From the NCBI RefSeq assembly GCF_014648355.1, contig NZ_BMQY01000005.1, forward strand, positions 62,001 through 126,000: DNA of 64,000 nt. The letters run 5' to 3'. This document shows positions 7,308-17,827 of this stretch, piece by piece (position 1 is the first letter of the stretch; every line of letters begins with the position of its first letter). A model generated the notes under the pieces. It saw only the letters and a list, made by a program, of their open reading frames with translations, made no database searches and had not been told where the DNA came from. Source of the stretch: Couchioplanes azureus. GTDB lineage: Bacteria > Actinomycetota > Actinomycetes > Mycobacteriales > Micromonosporaceae. The translations under genes were made by a program, and so were the position numbers.

Positions 7308-8420
7308 TCAGCCGGCCATCTGGTTCTGCTTGCGCCAGCGGATGCCGGCCTCGATGAAGTCGTCGAGCTCGCCGTCGAAGACCGAGGACGGGTTGCCCGT
7401 CTCCTGCTCGGTGCGCAGGTCCTTGACCATCTGGTACGGGTGCAGCACGTACGAGCGCATCTGGTCGCCCCAGGAACCCGTGGTGTCCTGCTTGAGGCCG
7501 GCGAGCTTCGCCTCCTCCTCCTGGCGCTTGCGCTCGAGCAGCCGCGCCTGCAGCACCCGCATGGCGGAGGCCTTGTTCTGCAGCTGCGACTTCTCGTTCT
7601 GACACGTCACGACGATGCCCGTGGGGATGTGCGTGAGGCGCACGGCGGAGTCGGTGGTGTTGACGCTCTGTCCACCGGGACCCGACGAACGGTAGACGTC
7701 CACCCGGATCTCGTTCTCGGGGATCTCGATGTGGTCGGTCTGCTCGACGACCGGCATCACCTCGACGCCGGCGAAGCTCGTCTGGCGCCGGCCCTGGTTG
7801 TCGAACGGGCTGATCCGGACCAGGCGGTGCGTGCCCGACTCGACGCTGAGCGTGCCGTACGCGTACGGCACCTTGACCGCGAAGGTCGCCGACTTCAGGC
7901 CCGCCTCCTCCGCGTACGACGTCTCGTACACCTCGGTGGGGTAGCCGTGGCGCTCCGCCCAGCGCAGGTACATCCGCAGCAGCATCTCGGCGAAGTCGGC
8001 GGCGTCCACGCCGCCGGCGCCGGCCCGGATGGCCACGACGGCCTCGCGGGAGTCGTACTCGCCGGAGAGGAGGGTGCGGACCTCCATCTCCTCGATGGCC
8101 TTCTGGAGCTTGACCAGCTCGTCGCCGACCTCGGTGACCGAGTCGGCGTCGCCCTCGGCCTGCGCCATCTCGAGCAGCAGGCCGGCGTCGTCGAGGCGCG
8201 AGCGCAGCTTCTCCATCTTCGAGATCTCGCCGGCGACGTACGACAGCCGGGAGTTGACGTCCTGGGCCCGGGCCTGGTCGTCCCACAGGTCGGGGGCGGA
8301 GGCCTGCTCCTCGAGCTCCGCACGGTCCCGGCGCAGCTTGTCGAGGTCGAGCACGTTCTCGATGTTGCGCAGGGTGGCGTCGAGGGCCTTGAGCTGTTCA
8401 GGAAAGTCGGCTGCACTCAC
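7308..8420 (-). CDS. prfB: Peptide chain release factor 2
   Basis: From the GTG at 8420 the protein is 370 residues. The stop-codon reading motif SPF is at ~204-206 and the catalytic GGQ at ~249-251 ([12 protein letters not shown]). It releases chains at UGA and UAA. There is no in-frame stop near codon 25, so the autoregulatory frameshift of many RF2 genes is absent. An alternative TTG start at 8429 overlaps the -10 element TATTCT and would lie upstream of the mRNA start. prfB upstream of ftsEX is a common actinobacterial order. Confidence 0.95.
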   Translation of the reverse strand: MSAADFPEQLKALDATLRNIENVLDLDKLRRDRAELEEQASAPDLWDDQARAQDVNSRLSYVAGEISKMEKLRSRLDDAGLLLEMAQAEGDADSVTEVGDELVKLQKAIEEMEVRTLLSGEYDSREAVVAIRAGAGGVDAADFAEMLLRMYLRWAERHGYPTEVYETSYAEEAGLKSATFAVKVPYAYGTLSVESGTHRLVRISPFDNQGRRQTSFAGVEVMPVVEQTDHIEIPENEIRVDVYRSSGPGGQSVNTTDSAVRLTHIPTGIVVTCQNEKSQLQNKASAMRVLQARLLERKRQEEEAKLAGLKQDTTGSWGDQMRSYVLHPYQMVKDLRTEQETGNPSSVFDGELDDFIEAGIRWRKQNQMAG

Positions 8421-8428
8421 GACGGTCA

Positions 8429-8434
8429 AGAATA
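8429..8434 (-). promoter_or_regulatory. -10 element of prfB, leaderless type
   Basis: TATTCT on the minus strand is 8 nt before the GTG start. The same spacing is seen for ftsE and the M23 gene. Confidence 0.6.
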
Positions 8435-8486
8435 CGCCGCCCGGCCCGTGTCGTGGCCGGGCGGCCCGTGGTGCGTAGTTCCGCCA

Positions 8487-9002
8487 TCACTCCGCGGGGG
8501 CGGCCTTGAGCCAAGTCAGGGCCGCCTTGTGGTACGCGACGGCGAACTCCAGCGCGGCGGCGCCGTACTGGTCTCCCGCCTTCTTGGCCTCCTTGGCCTG
8601 CTCGCGGGCCATGGCCAGGGCCTCCGAGTGATACTCGTTGGCGCCGGTGTAGAGCGTCTTGAGCTGGCCACCGGCGTGCTGCTGGCCGAAGGCGACGCGC
8701 AGGGCGACCGGGTTGCGAATCGCATCGCGGCCGGGCGCCTCGGCGAGCCACCGGCTGAAGGCACGCTTGCCGGCGGCGGTGATGGCATAGGGCTGGCTGG
8801 ACCGTGGTCCGGGCTTGCCGAGGCGGACGAAGCCCATCTCGGCGAGGACCGGCAGTTCGCGGTAGACCTGGCTCCGCGTCATCGACCAGTAGGGCCCGAG
8901 GCGGCGTTCGGCAGCCGCCATGAGCTGTCCGCCGGTCATCGGCCCATCGTGCAGCAGGCCGAGCAGTGCGGCAGCCGTGGGATTGATCTGAGAGTCGGGC
9001 AT
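8487..9002 (-). CDS. PadR-family transcriptional regulator
   Basis: This 171-residue protein has a winged-helix N-terminal domain (ALLGLLHDGPMTGGQLMAA, then SRVYRELPVLAEMGFV-like wing) typical of PadR, followed by a helical C-terminal dimerisation domain (~90-170). PadR proteins bind DNA as dimers and often sense aromatic or drug-like ligands. AGAAGG lies just before the ATG. No transporter or enzyme stands next to it in a way that names its target; prfB is downstream and pruA upstream, both with separate spacing. Autoregulation is likely for the family but not shown. Confidence 0.85.
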   Translation of the reverse strand: MPDSQINPTAAALLGLLHDGPMTGGQLMAAAERRLGPYWSMTRSQVYRELPVLAEMGFVRLGKPGPRSSQPYAITAAGKRAFSRWLAEAPGRDAIRNPVALRVAFGQQHAGGQLKTLYTGANEYHSEALAMAREQAKEAKKAGDQYGAAALEFAVAYHKAALTWLKAAPAE

Positions 9003-9268
9003 GCCTTCTAAGCTGCCACTTTGTCGCTCCGGCGTCCAGGATTTCGCCCGATCCGTCCAATTTGCGTCTCCACAAGCGACTGTCCCGCACAGACAGTCCG
9101 ACCACGAGGGTCGTGACCGGGCGTTTCGCCCTTGAGGACGGGTGTCACGCGGTAGAATGGAGCACGAAATCGGTCAGACGGCGCTCGAAGTCGGGAAGCG
9201 CCACAAAGGCCGCGGGCCGCCGCCCTCCCTTTCGTGAAGAAAGGACGACGACCCACTAACCAGGACAA

Positions 9269-10897
9269 TCACCCCATGTGCGGGTACTCCCAGGCCGTCG
9301 GCGGCTCGAACGTCTCCTTGATCGTCCGCGGCGAGACCCACCGGAGCAGGTTCAGCATCGAGCCGGCCTTGTCGTTGGTGCCGCTGCCCCGGGCGCCGCC
9401 GAAGGGCTGCTGACCGACGACCGCTCCGGTCGGCTTGTCGTTGATGTAGAAGTTGCCCGCCGCGTTGCGCAGGGCCGCCGACGCCCAGTCGACGACCGTA
9501 CGGTCGGTGGCGAAGATCGAGCCGGTCAGCGCGTACGGGGAGACCGCCTCGGCCTGGGCCACCGCGCCCTCGAAGTCGCCGTCGTCGTAGACGTGCACGC
9601 CGAGGATCGGGCCGAAGTACTCGGTGGTGAAGACCTCGTGCGCCGGGTCCGTCGACTCCACCAGCGTCGGGGCGACGAACCAGCCCTCGCTGTCGTCGGC
9701 CGTGCCGCCGGCGAGCACCGTGCACGAGGCGCTGTTCTTGATCCGGTCCAGGGCCTCGGCGTGCTTGGCGAACGCCCGGCCGTCGATCACCGCGCCGCCG
9801 AAGGTCGACAGGTCGGTGACGTCGCCGTACTTGATCGAGGCCACCGTGGCCGCGAGCCGGTCCCGCAGGCCGCCGTCCCAGATGCTGCGCGGCACGTACG
9901 CCCGCGACGCCGCCGAGCACTTCTGGCCCTGGTACTCGTACGCGCCCCGCACGAGCGCGGTGTGCAGCGCGTCCACGTCGGCGCTGGCGTGCGCGAAGAC
10001 GAAGTCCTTGCCGCCGGTCTCACCGACCAGCCGCGGGTACGACCGGTAGCGGTCGATGTGCGAGCCGACCTCGCGCCACAGGTGCCGGAACGTGGCCGTC
10101 GAGCCGGTGAAGTGGATGCCGGCCAGGTCCGGGTCGGCGAGCACCACGTCGGAGACCGCGAGGCCGTCGCCGGCGACCATGTTGATGACGCCCGGGGGCA
10201 GCCCGGCCGCCTCGAACAGCCGCATGGTGAAGTGCGCCGAGAACTGCTGGGTCGGCGACGGCTTCCAGACCACGGTGTTGCCCATCAGCGCGGGCGCCGC
10301 CGGCAGGTTGGCCGCGATGGCGGTGAAGTTGAACGGGGTGATCGCGTAGACGAAGCCCTCGAGCGGACGGTGGTCGAAGCGGTTCCAGATGCCGGGCGCC
10401 GACTGCGGCTGCTCGCTGAGGATCTGCTCGCCGAAGGCGACGTTGAAGCGCAGGAAGTCGATCAGCTCGCAGGCGGCGTCGATCTCGGCCTGGTACGCGG
10501 ACTTCGACTGGCCCAGGATCGTGGCCGCGTTCAGGGTGTCCCGCCAGCCGCCCGCCAGCATCTCCGCCGCGCGCAGGAAGACGGCGGCGCGCTCGCTGTA
10601 GGGCAGCGCACGCCAGCCCGGGGCGGCGCGCTTGGCGGCGGCCACGGCGGCCGCGGCGTCCTCGTGGGTCGAGTTGCCGGTCACGCCGAGCACGTGGTGC
10701 CGGTTGTGCGGCTGCACGACGTCGATCCGCTCGCCGCCGCCCATCCGCTGCACGCCGTCGATGGTGTTCGTCAGCTCGAGGCGCTCGGCCGCGAGGGCCT
10801 CGACCCGCGCTTGCAGGGAGAGGCGCTCGGGGCTGCCGGGCGCATAACCACGTACGGGCTCATTCCGTGGCACGGGCACGGAAAAGTGGGCGTCCAT
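9269..10897 (-). CDS. pruA: L-glutamate gamma-semialdehyde dehydrogenase (P5C dehydrogenase)
   Basis: This is a 542-residue enzyme of the ALDH superfamily. It oxidises glutamate semialdehyde (from pyrroline-5-carboxylate) to glutamate with NAD, the second step of proline use. The N-terminal NEPVRGYAPGSPER matches actinobacterial PruA. The catalytic cysteine is in YQGQKCSAASRAYV, with the general base in LVGETGGKDFVF. The ATG at 10897 has GAGGAG 6 nt upstream, better than the GTG one codon earlier. No proline dehydrogenase gene adjoins it here. A PadR gene lies downstream on the same strand after 266 bp. Confidence 0.95.
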   Translation of the reverse strand: MDAHFSVPVPRNEPVRGYAPGSPERLSLQARVEALAAERLELTNTIDGVQRMGGGERIDVVQPHNRHHVLGVTGNSTHEDAAAAVAAAKRAAPGWRALPYSERAAVFLRAAEMLAGGWRDTLNAATILGQSKSAYQAEIDAACELIDFLRFNVAFGEQILSEQPQSAPGIWNRFDHRPLEGFVYAITPFNFTAIAANLPAAPALMGNTVVWKPSPTQQFSAHFTMRLFEAAGLPPGVINMVAGDGLAVSDVVLADPDLAGIHFTGSTATFRHLWREVGSHIDRYRSYPRLVGETGGKDFVFAHASADVDALHTALVRGAYEYQGQKCSAASRAYVPRSIWDGGLRDRLAATVASIKYGDVTDLSTFGGAVIDGRAFAKHAEALDRIKNSASCTVLAGGTADDSEGWFVAPTLVESTDPAHEVFTTEYFGPILGVHVYDDGDFEGAVAQAEAVSPYALTGSIFATDRTVVDWASAALRNAAGNFYINDKPTGAVVGQQPFGGARGSGTNDKAGSMLNLLRWVSPRTIKETFEPPTAWEYPHMG

Positions 10898-11011
10898 CAC
10901 GTACTCCTCGACCTTGTGGGTTCAGCTGAGCCGACATCGTGTGTCGCGCGGCTCCATCCTCGCACGCGCGGGGCGGCCTCCCGGGGCGTCGGAGGTGCCG
11001 GTGCGGCCGCG

Positions 11012-11017
11012 TACCCT
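11012..11017 (+). promoter_or_regulatory. -10 element of the repeat-tailed membrane protein gene
   Basis: TACCCT ends 7 nt before the ATG at 11025. The interval (GAGGCCC) is too close to be a spaced ribosome-binding site, so the mRNA may be leaderless. Confidence 0.45.
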
Positions 11018-11024
11018 GAGGCCC

Positions 11025-12811
<1,787 letters not shown>

Positions 12812-12887
12812 CTAGTACACCGCCGCGCACGCTACCGGACGACGCGTTCCCGCTGTGCACTCTGGGGATCTCTTGCACCAGCCGCAA

Positions 12888-12903
12888 GCAAACGGTGGCA
12901 AAC
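12888..12903 (+). promoter_or_regulatory. GCAAAC-N4-GCAAAC direct repeat upstream of the HTH gene
   Basis: GCAAAC at 12888-12893 and 12898-12903 are one helical turn (10 bp) apart, 38 nt before the GTG of the HTH gene. A partial third unit (GCAAGC) overlaps at 12884. The same pattern recurs before the next gene, so it is a candidate operator. Confidence 0.6.
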
Positions 12904-12940
12904 TGAGGACACGTGCGCCACACCGACGACCGGAGGACCC

Positions 12941-13168
12941 GTGGAGGCCAGGTTCATGCTGCTGTCCGACGTGGCAGCCGAGCTGAACGTCTCCGACTCG
13001 CAGGTCTACCACATGGTCCGCAGCGGGGAGCTGCCCGCGATCAAGATCGGTGGGCGCGGTCAGTGGCGCGTGGAACGGGCCAGGCTCGAGGAATACATCG
13101 AGCGCAAGTACGCGGAGACGGCGGCGTGGGTGCAGGAGAACCCGCTGACCGAGCGCGACGCGGACTGA
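12941..13168 (+). CDS. Small excisionase/BldC-like HTH DNA-binding protein
   Basis: This is a 75-residue protein. LLSDVAAELNVSDSQVYHMVRSGELPAIKIGG is a HTH_17 (MerR-like excisionase) winged helix, with GQWRVERARLEEYIER as the wing and last helix. The rest is a short helical tail (WVQENPL). Relatives such as BldC bind direct repeats side by side. GGAGG lies 4 nt before the GTG; a second GGAGG is 8 nt before an ATG at 12956, which is an equally possible start (70 residues). GCAAAC direct repeats stand just upstream and again before the following gene. Its target genes are not known. Confidence 0.88.
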   Translation: MEARFMLLSDVAAELNVSDSQVYHMVRSGELPAIKIGGRGQWRVERARLEEYIERKYAETAAWVQENPLTERDAD

Positions 13169-13243
13169 ACCTCCCCGGTTTTCCACAGCATCCGAAGCTG
13201 GCATTGACGCTTCTCCACACCCTCGGGACACTCGTTGTCGTAG

Positions 13244-13259
13244 GCAAACGAAGGCAAAC
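13244..13259 (+). promoter_or_regulatory. Second GCAAAC-N4-GCAAAC direct repeat
   Basis: GCAAAC at 13244-13249 and 13254-13259, again 10 bp apart, sits 19 nt before the ATG of the Rv3235-like gene. A promoter-like pair TTGACG (13204-13209) and GACACT (13227-13232), 17 bp apart, lies just upstream. The repeat would cover the first transcribed bases. Confidence 0.6.
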
Positions 13260-13278
13260 GCAAGGATCGGGGTGAAAG

Positions 13279-14085
13279 ATGGCAACGGCCACCTGGGAGA
13301 GGCAGCGGACCGCACCGGCGATCCGCCTCCGCAAAGCACCGCGCGGCGAGCCCGGCTTCGACGACGAACGCGAGCCGGACCCGTGGCAGTCACCGCATCA
13401 GCTGGCCCTGGACTGGTCCCGCCTCGCCGCGGCAGGCCCCGCCCGGACGTCCCCGCCGTCCCGCCAGTCCTGGCCACCGCAGCGACCCTCGCTACCCCAT
13501 CAGTCCTCGCCGGCCCGGCGGTCCTCACCCACCGAGCACTCCTCGCCCACCGAGCACTCCTCCCCCAAGCAGCACTCCTCCCCCATGCAGCACTCCTCTC
13601 CCACACAGCATTGCTCGCCCACCGAGCACTCCTCGCCAGCCCCGCCGTCCTGGGTATCCCAGCCGTACCCGCCATTCCTGCCAGCCCGCCGGACGGTGGT
13701 GTCCGGGGCTTCGGCCGACGCCAAGCTGGCGGTCCGCAGGTTCGTGCACTCCTGCGTCGAGGTCCTCAACGGCTACCGCCCGGCGACGCACCTTCGCAGG
13801 CTCGCCCAACCCCGCGAGGCCGCCGCGGTAGTGGCACAGGGCGTCGCGGCGGCCCACAAGGTGGCACAAACCCGCGTCAGACGGCACGATGCCGGCCCGC
13901 AGGGCCGTTTCCGGGCCCGCCGTCCCGCACCGGTGGCGGTGCTGAGGTCCAGCCTCTGCGAGCCCCGCCCCGGCGCGGTCGAGGCCGCCGCGGTGCTGAT
14001 CGTCGGCGACCGCACCCTGGCGATGGCCTTCCGCCTGGAGCAACACGACCAAGCCTGGCTGGCGACCGTCCTCCACCTGCTCTGA
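13279..14085 (+). CDS. Rv3235-like (DUF6459) protein with an insert of repeats
   Basis: This is a 268-residue protein. The C-terminal ~110 residues (LAVRRFVHSCVEVLNGYRPATHLRRL, then VLRSSLCEPRPGAVEAAAVL and RTLAMAFRLEQHD) match the family of mycobacterial Rv3235, of unknown function, found near secA. The N-terminal part has a conserved WQSPHQLALDW-type motif. Between them, ~85-125, sits a low-complexity block of HSSPTE hexads coded by an 18-bp repeat. No clear ribosome-binding site is seen. It follows the small HTH gene by 110 nt and converges on secA. Confidence 0.8.
   Translation: MATATWERQRTAPAIRLRKAPRGEPGFDDEREPDPWQSPHQLALDWSRLAAAGPARTSPPSRQSWPPQRPSLPHQSSPARRSSPTEHSSPTEHSSPKQHSSPMQHSSPTQHCSPTEHSSPAPPSWVSQPYPPFLPARRTVVSGASADAKLAVRRFVHSCVEVLNGYRPATHLRRLAQPREAAAVVAQGVAAAHKVAQTRVRRHDAGPQGRFRARRPAPVAVLRSSLCEPRPGAVEAAAVLIVGDRTLAMAFRLEQHDQAWLATVLHLL
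13534..13641 (+). repeat. Six 18-bp units coding HSSPTE-like hexads
   Basis: Units of the form GAGCACTCCTCGCCCACC start at 13534, 13552, 13570, 13588, 13606 and 13624. The reading frame is kept. Copies differ at two to five positions, so the array is older than the one at 12066. Confidence 0.9.
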
Positions 14086-14143
14086 CCGCGGCCCTGCCCC
14101 ACTCTGACCGCGGCCCTGCCCCACTCTGACCGCGGCCCTGCCC
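14081..14143. repeat. Three 22-bp units across the Rv3235-like stop codon
   Basis: TCTGACCGCGGCCCTGCCCCAC occurs at 14081-14102, 14103-14124 and (19 bp) 14125-14143. The first copy contains the TGA stop of the upstream gene, so the repeat carried the gene end along with it. Confidence 0.9.
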
Positions 14144-14413
14144 CGGGCCCTGCGCCCCTCTGAACCCGGCTCTGCGCCGGCTCCGACCGCGGTTTCCCAG
14201 GCGAACCGACCCCGCTCGCCCACCCGAGCCGGACCACGGTGCTGCGCCCGAGCCCACCACGGCTTCTGGCATCTGAGCCGACCACGCAGCCCCCCGGGGC
14301 GTCCGCTGAGCGGTGCAGGCGGCGGCCGTCCTGGGCCTCACGCGCCCGGACGAGAAACACCCGGCCTCGGCGAGCGAACTCGCGCGAGGCCGGGTGCGGA
14401 AAGCTCCGACGGA
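14086..14413. other. Gene-free stretch between convergent genes
   Basis: This stretch holds the 22-bp repeats, about 200 bp of GC-rich sequence with scattered CCGACCGCGG motifs, and the secA terminator hairpin. No gene was recognised. Confidence 0.6.
14358..14396 (-). terminator. secA terminator hairpin
   Basis: CACCCGGCCTC (14358-14368) pairs perfectly with GAGGCCGGGTG (14386-14396), and GCGAG/CTCGC pair inside the loop. On the minus strand TTTCTCG follows. It lies 17 nt after the secA stop. Confidence 0.88.
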
Positions 14414-17311
14414 TCAGGCGTTGCCGGGCGCGCCGTGGCAGCGCTTGTACTTCTTGCCCGAGCCGCAGTAGCACGGCGCGTTGCGGGACGGGCCGCTGCT
14501 CGCCTCCGCCTCGCCGGAGCCGCGGCCCGACGGGGCCCGGTGCGCGCCGGTGTGGGCCGGGCTGGCCGGCACCACCGGGGCGGGGCCGATGCCCAGTGCG
14601 GGCGCCTGCTGTGCCTCCTGGATCTGCGGGGACCCGGCGCCGGCCTCGCCGTCGATGGCGGGGGCGGTGTACTGCAGGTTCTGCGGGCGGCGGCCGCCGC
14701 CGAGGCCCTTCGCGCGGACCTCGACGTGCTGCTCCGGCTCCTCGGCCGCGGTGGGCATGGCGCGGGCCTGGGACGGGTCGACCGTGACCGTGGGCGCCTC
14801 CTCGACCTGGACCTCCAGGTTGAAGAGGAAGCCGACCGCCTCCTCCTTGATGCCCTCCATCATCTGGTTGAACATGTCGAAGCCCTCGCGCTGGTACTCG
14901 ACCACCGGGTCGCGCTGGGCGTACGCCCGCAGGCTGATGCCTTCCTGCAGGTAGTCCATCTCGTAGAGGTGCTCGCGCCACTTGCGGTCGATGACCGCGA
15001 GCAGGACCTGGCGCTCCAGCTCGCGGACCGCCTCTTCGCCCAGCTCCTCCTCGCGGGCCTGGTACGCCCGCTGGGCGTCCTCCTTGATCCGGGCGATGAG
15101 GAAGTCCTGGTCGAGGCCGCCGCGCTCGCCGCCGGCCTCCTCGACGACGTCGTCGATCGTCAGGCTCAGCGGGAACAGCCGCTTGAGGTTGGTCCAGAGC
15201 TGCTCGAGGTCCCAGTCCTCCGCGTACCCCTCGGAGGTGGCGGCCCGGACGTAGTCGGCGACGACGTCGTCGACCATGTGCTGCGCCTGGTCGTGCATGT
15301 CCTCGCCGTCGAGCACGCGCTTGCGCTCGGCGTAGATGACCATGCGCTGCTTGTTGAGCACCTCGTCGTACTTGAGGACGTTCTTGCGGATCTCGGCGTT
15401 CTGCGCCTCGATCTGGGTCTGGGCGCTGCGGATCTGGCGGGTCACCATCTTCGACTCGATGGGGACGTCCTCCGGGATGTTGAAGCGGTCCATGACCGCC
15501 TCGACCGCGCCGGCGCGGAACCGCTTCATCAGGTCGTCCTGCAGCGACAGGTAGAACCGCGACTCGCCCGGGTCGCCCTGGCGGCCGGAGCGGCCGCGCA
15601 GCTGGTTGTCGATGCGGCGCGAGTCGTGGCGCTCGGTGCCGAGCACGTAGAGGCCGCCGGCGGCGATGACCTCGGCCGCCTCCTGCTCGCAGGCCTCCTT
15701 CACGGAAGGCATGACCTCCTCGAGCGCCTTCGCGTACTCCTCCGGGCTCTCCACCGGGTCGAGGCCGCGGTGGTGCAGCTCGGACGCGGCCAGGAACTCG
15801 GGGTTGCCGCCGAGCAGGATGTCGGTGCCGCGGCCGGCCATGTTGGTGGCGACCGTGACCGCACCCTTGCGGCCGGCCTGCGCGATGATCTGCGCCTCCT
15901 GGGCGTGGAACTTCGCGTTCAGCACGCTGTGCGGGATGCCGCGGCGGCGCAGCAGCTGCGAGAGGATCTCGGAGTTCTCGACCGACACCGTGCCAACCAG
16001 CACGGGCTGACCCGTGGCGTGCCGCTCGGCGATGTCCTCGATGACCGCGTTGAACTTGGCCTTCTCGGTCTTGTAGATGACGTCCGGGTGGTCGATGCGG
16101 ATCATCGGCCGGTGCGTCGGGATGCTCACGACGCCGACCTTGTAGACCTGGTTGAACTCGCCGGCCTCGGTCTGCGCCGTACCGGTCATGCCGCCGAGCT
16201 TCTTGTAGAGGCGGAAGTAGTTCTGCAGGGTGATGGTCGCCAGGGTCTGGTTCTCCTGCTTGACCTCCACGCCCTCCTTGGCCTCGATGGCCTGGTGCAT
16301 GCCCTCGTTGTAGCGGCGGCCGTGCAGGATGCGGCCGGTGAACTCGTCGACGATCAGGACCTCGCCGTTCTCGTCGACGATGTAGTCCTTGTCCCGCTTG
16401 TAGAGCTCCTTGGCCTTGATGGCGTTGTTCAGGTAGCCCACGAGCGGGGTGTTCACCGACTCGTACAGGTTGTCGATGCCGAGGCGGTCCTCCACCCGGG
16501 CGACGCCACGCTCGGTGATGGCGACCGTACGCTTGGCCTCGTCGACCTCGTAGTCGCCCTCGCCGTCCTTGCCGCGCTGGAGGCGGCCGACCAGGGCGGC
16601 GAACTCGCCGTACCAGCGGGCGGAGTGCTCGCCCGGGCCGGAGATGATCAGCGGGGTGCGCGCCTCGTCGATGAGGATGGAGTCGACCTCGTCCACGATG
16701 GCGAAGTTGTGCCCGCGCTGCACCAGCTCGCTGGCCGACCACGCCATGTTGTCGCGAAGGTAGTCGAAGCCGAACTCGTTGTTCGTGCCGTACGTGATGT
16801 CGCACTGGTACGCGGCGCGGTGCTCGGCGGCGGGCCGGTTGGGCAGGATCACGCCGACGGTCAGGCCGAGGAACGTGTGCACCCGGCCGACCCACTCGGC
16901 GTCGCGCTGGGCGAGGTAGTCGTTCACGGTGATGATGTGCACGCCCTCGCCGCCGAGCGCGTTGAGGTATGCCGGGAAGACGCCGGTCAGCGTCTTGCCC
17001 TCACCGGTCTTCATCTCCGGGATGTTGCCGAAGTGCAGCGCGGCGCCGCCCATGAGCTGGACGTCGTACGCCCGCTGGCCCAGCACCCGGCGCGCGCCCT
17101 CGCGCGCGACCGCGAAGGCCTCGACCAGCAGGTCGTCCAGCGACGCCCCGTCGGCGATGCGCTGTTTGAACTGCTCGGTCTGCTCCCGCAACTCGTCGTC
17201 GGTGAGGTCGGTGTACTCGTCCTCGATCGAGTTGACCGCATTGGCGATCGCCTTGAGGCGGCGCACCATGCGGCCTTCGCCGGCACGAAGGACTTTTTCC
17301 AAAATCGACAC
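14414..17311 (-). CDS. secA: Preprotein translocase ATPase SecA
   Basis: This is a 965-residue motor that drives secretory proteins through SecYEG. Walker [10 protein letters not shown] is at ~100-108, then [19 protein letters not shown] (DEAD-like box) and [10 protein letters not shown] further on. The last residues carry the zinc-binding [14 protein letters not shown] that contacts SecB or membrane. A ~130-residue acidic, proline-rich linker precedes it. The start GTG has AGGGGAG 9 nt upstream. Position next to Rv3235-like and hpf genes is as in mycobacteria and other actinomycetes; it corresponds to SecA1, not the accessory SecA2. Confidence 0.98.
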   Translation of the reverse strand: MSILEKVLRAGEGRMVRRLKAIANAVNSIEDEYTDLTDDELREQTEQFKQRIADGASLDDLLVEAFAVAREGARRVLGQRAYDVQLMGGAALHFGNIPEMKTGEGKTLTGVFPAYLNALGGEGVHIITVNDYLAQRDAEWVGRVHTFLGLTVGVILPNRPAAEHRAAYQCDITYGTNNEFGFDYLRDNMAWSASELVQRGHNFAIVDEVDSILIDEARTPLIISGPGEHSARWYGEFAALVGRLQRGKDGEGDYEVDEAKRTVAITERGVARVEDRLGIDNLYESVNTPLVGYLNNAIKAKELYKRDKDYIVDENGEVLIVDEFTGRILHGRRYNEGMHQAIEAKEGVEVKQENQTLATITLQNYFRLYKKLGGMTGTAQTEAGEFNQVYKVGVVSIPTHRPMIRIDHPDVIYKTEKAKFNAVIEDIAERHATGQPVLVGTVSVENSEILSQLLRRRGIPHSVLNAKFHAQEAQIIAQAGRKGAVTVATNMAGRGTDILLGGNPEFLAASELHHRGLDPVESPEEYAKALEEVMPSVKEACEQEAAEVIAAGGLYVLGTERHDSRRIDNQLRGRSGRQGDPGESRFYLSLQDDLMKRFRAGAVEAVMDRFNIPEDVPIESKMVTRQIRSAQTQIEAQNAEIRKNVLKYDEVLNKQRMVIYAERKRVLDGEDMHDQAQHMVDDVVADYVRAATSEGYAEDWDLEQLWTNLKRLFPLSLTIDDVVEEAGGERGGLDQDFLIARIKEDAQRAYQAREEELGEEAVRELERQVLLAVIDRKWREHLYEMDYLQEGISLRAYAQRDPVVEYQREGFDMFNQMMEGIKEEAVGFLFNLEVQVEEAPTVTVDPSQARAMPTAAEEPEQHVEVRAKGLGGGRRPQNLQYTAPAIDGEAGAGSPQIQEAQQAPALGIGPAPVVPASPAHTGAHRAPSGRGSGEAEASSGPSRNAPCYCGSGKKYKRCHGAPGNA

Positions 17312-17827
17312 GGGTCAACGCTCCCCTAGACGGTCTGCGGAACCATCGTAGGCGTCTTCCCTCGCGTGCCGTGACCCGAGCCTCCCAGTAAGCTCGCAAA
17401 GAGGACGAAATAGGGCCTGGAGTTCGCTGACAGCGCATCTTTCCGCCAGGCTGCAACCCGGCGGCACGCTCGGGCGTCGTGCCGGGCGCGCCGCGCCGTG
17501 AGGCCTGGTCACGCCGTCCCCCGGGCCGGCTCGTCCCCTTCTGCTGGCGCGGCGTCGTCACCTGCCGGCGGCAGGGTCATCGTTGGCGGAGGCGGACGGG
17601 CAGGCGGCGCCGGTACGGACGCTTCCGGGCGACGAGGCGGGCGGACCCGCCCGTGGCGGCCGGGAACGCCGAGGTAGGGGTCCGGGCGTGTCAGAATCCG
17701 GCCCGATGGACGGCCTGTCGTGGCAGGCCGTGACGACGTGACTCCCGGGTGGCTGGCGTCTCCCCACCCCCTCGTCGAGGCGGGCGGCACGGCCGCCGGG
17801 CGACATGGCTGCGAAAGGTGACTCTAC
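17312..17827. other. 516-bp spacer between divergent secA and GNAT genes
   Basis: No gene was recognised. A possible secA -10 (TACGAT on the minus strand, 17345-17350) and a perfect 8-bp hairpin ACGGCCTG/CAGGCCGT at 17710-17731 are the only structures I can point to. The rest is GC-rich with no coding likeness. Confidence 0.5.

Noticed and set aside
7308-8420. Programmed +1 frameshift in prfB
   Set aside because: The reading frame is continuous from start to stop, with no early UGA. Most actinobacterial prfB genes lack the frameshift.
9132-9158. Plus-strand promoter-like pair (CTTGAG, TAGAAT) followed by a 26-codon frame
   Set aside because: No gene follows on that strand, since pruA ends there in opposite sense, and the frame's ATG lies before the expected transcription start. 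A small antisense RNA is possible but unsupported.
13773-16895. A 3.1-kb second minus-strand frame inside secA
   Set aside because: It is a +1 shadow of secA with repetitive Arg/Gly/Pro content.
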